The notes under the pieces: generated by a model
Told to the model about the DNA's origin: nothing
Databases searched by the model: none
Seen by the model: only the letters and a program-made list of their open reading frames with translations
Assembly: GCA_016946835.1 (NCBI GenBank)
Contig: JACVTC010000546.1
Coordinates: 1 to 19,677, forward strand
Direction of reading: 5' to 3'
DNA: 19,677 nt
Source: Neocallimastix lanati (nom. inval.)
Taxonomy: Eukaryota; Neocallimastigomycota; Neocallimastigomycetes; Neocallimastigales; Neocallimastigaceae
Shown here: one piece after another, positions 17,005-19,677 of the stretch
How positions within the stretch are numbered: position 1 is the stretch's first letter
Layout: each line of letters starts with the position of its first letter
Program-made: the position numbers and the translations under genes

Positions 17005-19677
17005 TCTCCGATTAAAACTATTCAATATAATTATCCAACTTTAAACCCTCCTCTTCCTAATTCTTTCTTTTTGTTTAAATCATTTATCCCAACAATAAAC
17101 AAAAGGAACAAAAACATTAAATTACAAACCAAATCAATGTTAGATTGTGGTTCTTACTGCAATTTTATTTCTACCAATTTAATCTCTCGGTTAAATCTTG
17201 TACCTCAAAAACTTAATAATAAAATATATATAAAAGGTATTAGTGGTGATACAGATTCCATTAATGAATTTGTGTCTTTAAATTTTCAACTAAAAATCAA
17301 AATTAACAATACGTTTCATTTAATCAAATTTAAAGAAAAATTCCTTGTGTCAAAACATATTCCAGTGGATTTACTCCTTGGAAATCAATTTATGAAAAAC
17401 TATAAAATACATTTTAGTTATGATAATCATTATCTTTACTCTACTTTTAAAATCTCAAAATTTAAATCAAGAATTATAAAGAATTTTAAACAAAATGCGA
17501 ATTCAATTAATTTTTATGACGGATTACCCTATAATTACAACTTTTTAATCTATTCTTTTCTTTCAAATAAGGTATCAGAGGATTCTGAAGAACCTGATAT
17601 TGAGCGTATTCCTGAACAGTATAAAGACCTTGCAATAGTCTTCAGTAAAAAGGAAGCAGATAAGCTTCCTCCCCATCGTTTAACGGACTGTGAGATCAAT
17701 CTTCAACCAGGTGCTACTTTACATTATGGACCAATCTACCCGCTTACATTGGAAGAATCAGAAGTTTTAAAAGATTACATAAAGGAAAACGAAAAGAAAG
17801 GATTTATTAGAGAATCTCACTCCCCAGCCGGCTATCCTGTTCTCTTTCAAAAAAAGAGTGATGGTTCTCTCCGACTCTGCGTTGACTACAAACGTTTAAA
17901 TGCGGTTACTATTAGAAATTCCTATCCTTTACCGCTCATCAACGACATTATTGAACGAGTCAAAGGAGCCAAGTACTTTACTAAATTGGACTTGCGCTCC
18001 GCATATAATTTAATTCGTATAAAGGAAGGCGATGAATATAAAACAGCTTTCCGTACTAAGTATGGACATTACGAATATTTAGTAATGCCATTTGGTCTTA
18101 AAAATGCACCTGCAATCTTCCAATCTTTTATTAACTCTGTCCTTCGTCCATTCTTAGAGAAATCGGTAATACTCTACCTAGATGACATTCTAATTTATTC
18201 TAATTCATTAGATGATCATCATCAAACTGTACGTGAGGTTCTCAAAAAGCTTATTGACAATAATTTATATGCTAAACTTTCGAAATGTGAATTCGATAAA
18301 GAGGAAGTCGAATTCCTTGGACATATCATTTCTGGTTCTGGTGTGTCCACTGATCCAAAGAAGATCAAATCAATCAAAGAATGGCCCATTCCAAAAAACG
18401 TAAAAGAGGTTCAAAGGTTTCTTGGTCTTTGCAATTACTATAGAAGATTCGTAAGGAATTTTGCTGCTATTGCTAAACCTTTGCATGCTTTAACCAAGAA
18501 AGGAAGGAAGTTTGTTTGGTCTAAAGATTGTGATACCTCCTTCTCAATTCTCAAAAAACGTTTAACTTCTTCCCCTCTCCTCATGCATCCTGACTTAACA
18601 AAACCTTTTATTGTTGAGTGCGATGCTAGTAACTTTGCTATTGGAGCAGTTCTTTCCCAGTATGATAATGATAATAAGCTTCATCCTATTGCTTATTTTT
18701 CTCGTAGTCTTAACAATGCCGAAATAAACTATTCGATTACCGATAAGGAACTTTTATCAATTAAAGAAGCTTTCTCATCATGGCGTCACCTTTTGTTAGG
18801 TGCTAAATTCAAGATTAAAGTTTTTACTGACCATAGAAATCTTCTATATACCCTTGGAGGGAAGATAGGTAATCAACGTCAACATCGTTGGCATCTATTC
18901 TTCCAAGAATACGACTTTGAACTTATCTATCGCCAAGGTAAAAAGAATGGCAAACCCGATTCGTTATCCAGAAGACCAGACTACCAAAAGGAAGATATAG
19001 AGGATAAACCTGAGTTTATCTTAGACAGTAAGAATATTGGTAAAATCCCATGTTTAATTAGTATAACTAACGATCATCTCAATAATATTAAAATAAACTT
19101 AAAGAATGATAAGGTTGCTGAGGATCTTCGTATATATTTTTCTGAAAATAATGTCTCTCAAGGTTTCCCTTATAAACCATTTCGCAAAATGAATAAGTTT
19201 AAATTAGAAAATGATTTAATATTATACAACAATCTTATTTACATACCAGATCAACTTCGTTTAGATATTTTAACTCGTTATCATGAGAAACCTGCTGCGG
19301 GTCATTTTGGTGTCAAAAGAACTTTGGAGTTGATCTCAAGAAACTTTTGGTGGCCCAAGATGGAAGATGATGTTAAGAATTTTGTAAAGTCGTGTGAAAC
19401 ATGTATGAGAAACAAAAAATCTAGGCACCGAAAATTTGGGTTACTTCAACCGCTTGAGGTTCCAGAAAGACCTTGGAAATCAATCGAAATTGATTTCTTA
19501 TGTGGTCTTCCACCATCCAAAAGTAATACGGTGATTATGGTTGTAGTTGATAGATTTTCAAAAATGATACACCTTATTCCCTTCAAAGATATTCCAAATT
19601 CCGTACAAACAGCCAAAGCTTTTATCAATAATATCTATAAGCTCCATGGTCTACCCTATGATATTATTACGGATAGA
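16978..19677 (+). CDS. pol: Element C pol polyprotein, partial (cut by window end)
   Basis: This is the -1 frame continuation of gag and is open for 2.7 kb to the last base. The protease is close to the frameshift, with Asp at 17143 in DCGS and the LLLGN motif near 17370. RT has VDYKRLN (17881), first catalytic Asp 17989 and YLDD at 18175-18186 (ILYLDDILIYS). RNase H has Asp 18622 (ECDAS), a DKELL block near 18745 and KPDSLSRR near 18952. The integrase finger has His 19282 and 19303 and Cys 19393 and 19402; the core has Asp 19492 (EIDFLCGLPPS) and Asp 19672 in ITDR at the edge. The catalytic Glu and C-terminus are missing only because the window stops. No stop or frameshift was found. The RT/RNase H sequence resembles common fungal gypsy elements more than A or B does. 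Confidence 0.93.

Larger units (their letters stand above)
15018..19677 (+). mobile_element. Element C: Ty3/gypsy LTR retrotransposon of a second lineage, 3' end outside window
   Basis: Gag (15758-16981) and pol (16978 to the window edge) follow each other in the -1 frame. RT, protease and gag differ clearly from A and B: YLDD, DCGS protease, no knuckle, RT segment IRESHSPAGYPVLF. Codon use is also less AT-extreme, with many CTT, TCT and CCT codons. The left border is uncertain: it must lie between the end of B's LTR (15017) and the gag ATG. The integrase core is cut by the window. One stop codon in gag is the only lesion seen. Confidence 0.88.

Noticed and set aside
18212-18403. 63-residue + strand open frame within C RT
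   Set aside because: It is a +1 frame shadow of the intact RT reading frame covering YLDD and the following conserved blocks.

Overview
The window is a run of three Ty3/gypsy-type (Metaviridae-like) LTR retrotransposons, all on the + strand, in a very AT-rich nuclear genome. No host gene, tRNA, rRNA or CRISPR array was recognised. The extreme AT content, long AAT/AAC (asparagine) runs, A-tracts and standard stop codons fit an early-diverging fungus, most likely an anaerobic gut fungus (Neocallimastigomycetes). A dictyostelid or another AT-rich protist is the alternative. The host assignment is inference.

Element A (1 to about 5886; 5' end outside the window) has a broken gag (2-889) and an intact 1.3-kb-residue-scale pol (883-4887) with protease, reverse transcriptase, RNase H and integrase ending in a GPF motif. 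Its 3' LTR starts at 4906, 18 bases after the pol stop. Element B (about 5776-15017) is a relative of A, with homologous capsid, CCHC knuckle, DSC-type protease and integrase. It is inflated by asparagine-rich tracts in the gag tail, in the start of pol, and between RNase H and integrase. Its pol carries one frame break at an A7 run (9039-9045). Its 3' LTR is 14335-15017, with perfect TGATAC/GTATCA ends. Element C (about 15018 to beyond 19677) belongs to a different lineage. It has a coiled-coil, knuckle-less gag with one internal stop, and a pol that is open to the window edge in the middle of the integrase core.

The most interesting result is shared expression logic. In all three elements pol lies in the -1 frame relative to gag. 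At each gag end there is a canonical X XXY YYZ slippery heptamer in the gag frame: T TTA AAC in A, T TTA AAA in B and A AAA AAC in C. The gag stop codon follows at once or after one codon, and a stem-loop begins 7-8 bases downstream. In A the loop of that stem is complementary to sequence just downstream, giving an H-type pseudoknot; B keeps the same 6-bp stem at the same spacing.

Other structure: A and B appear to share one LTR (4906-5886). Its last 111 bases are identical to the end of B's own 3' LTR while the rest does not align, which suggests a recombinant tandem arrangement. The LTR/leader junction of B folds into a long inverted repeat beside a possible primer-binding site. C has a perfect 12-bp inverted repeat ahead of gag and no TGG in its upstream region, so a self-priming mechanism is possible. 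An A72 tract inside the shared LTR is bracketed by 12-bp direct repeats, as if something poly(A)-tailed had been inserted there.
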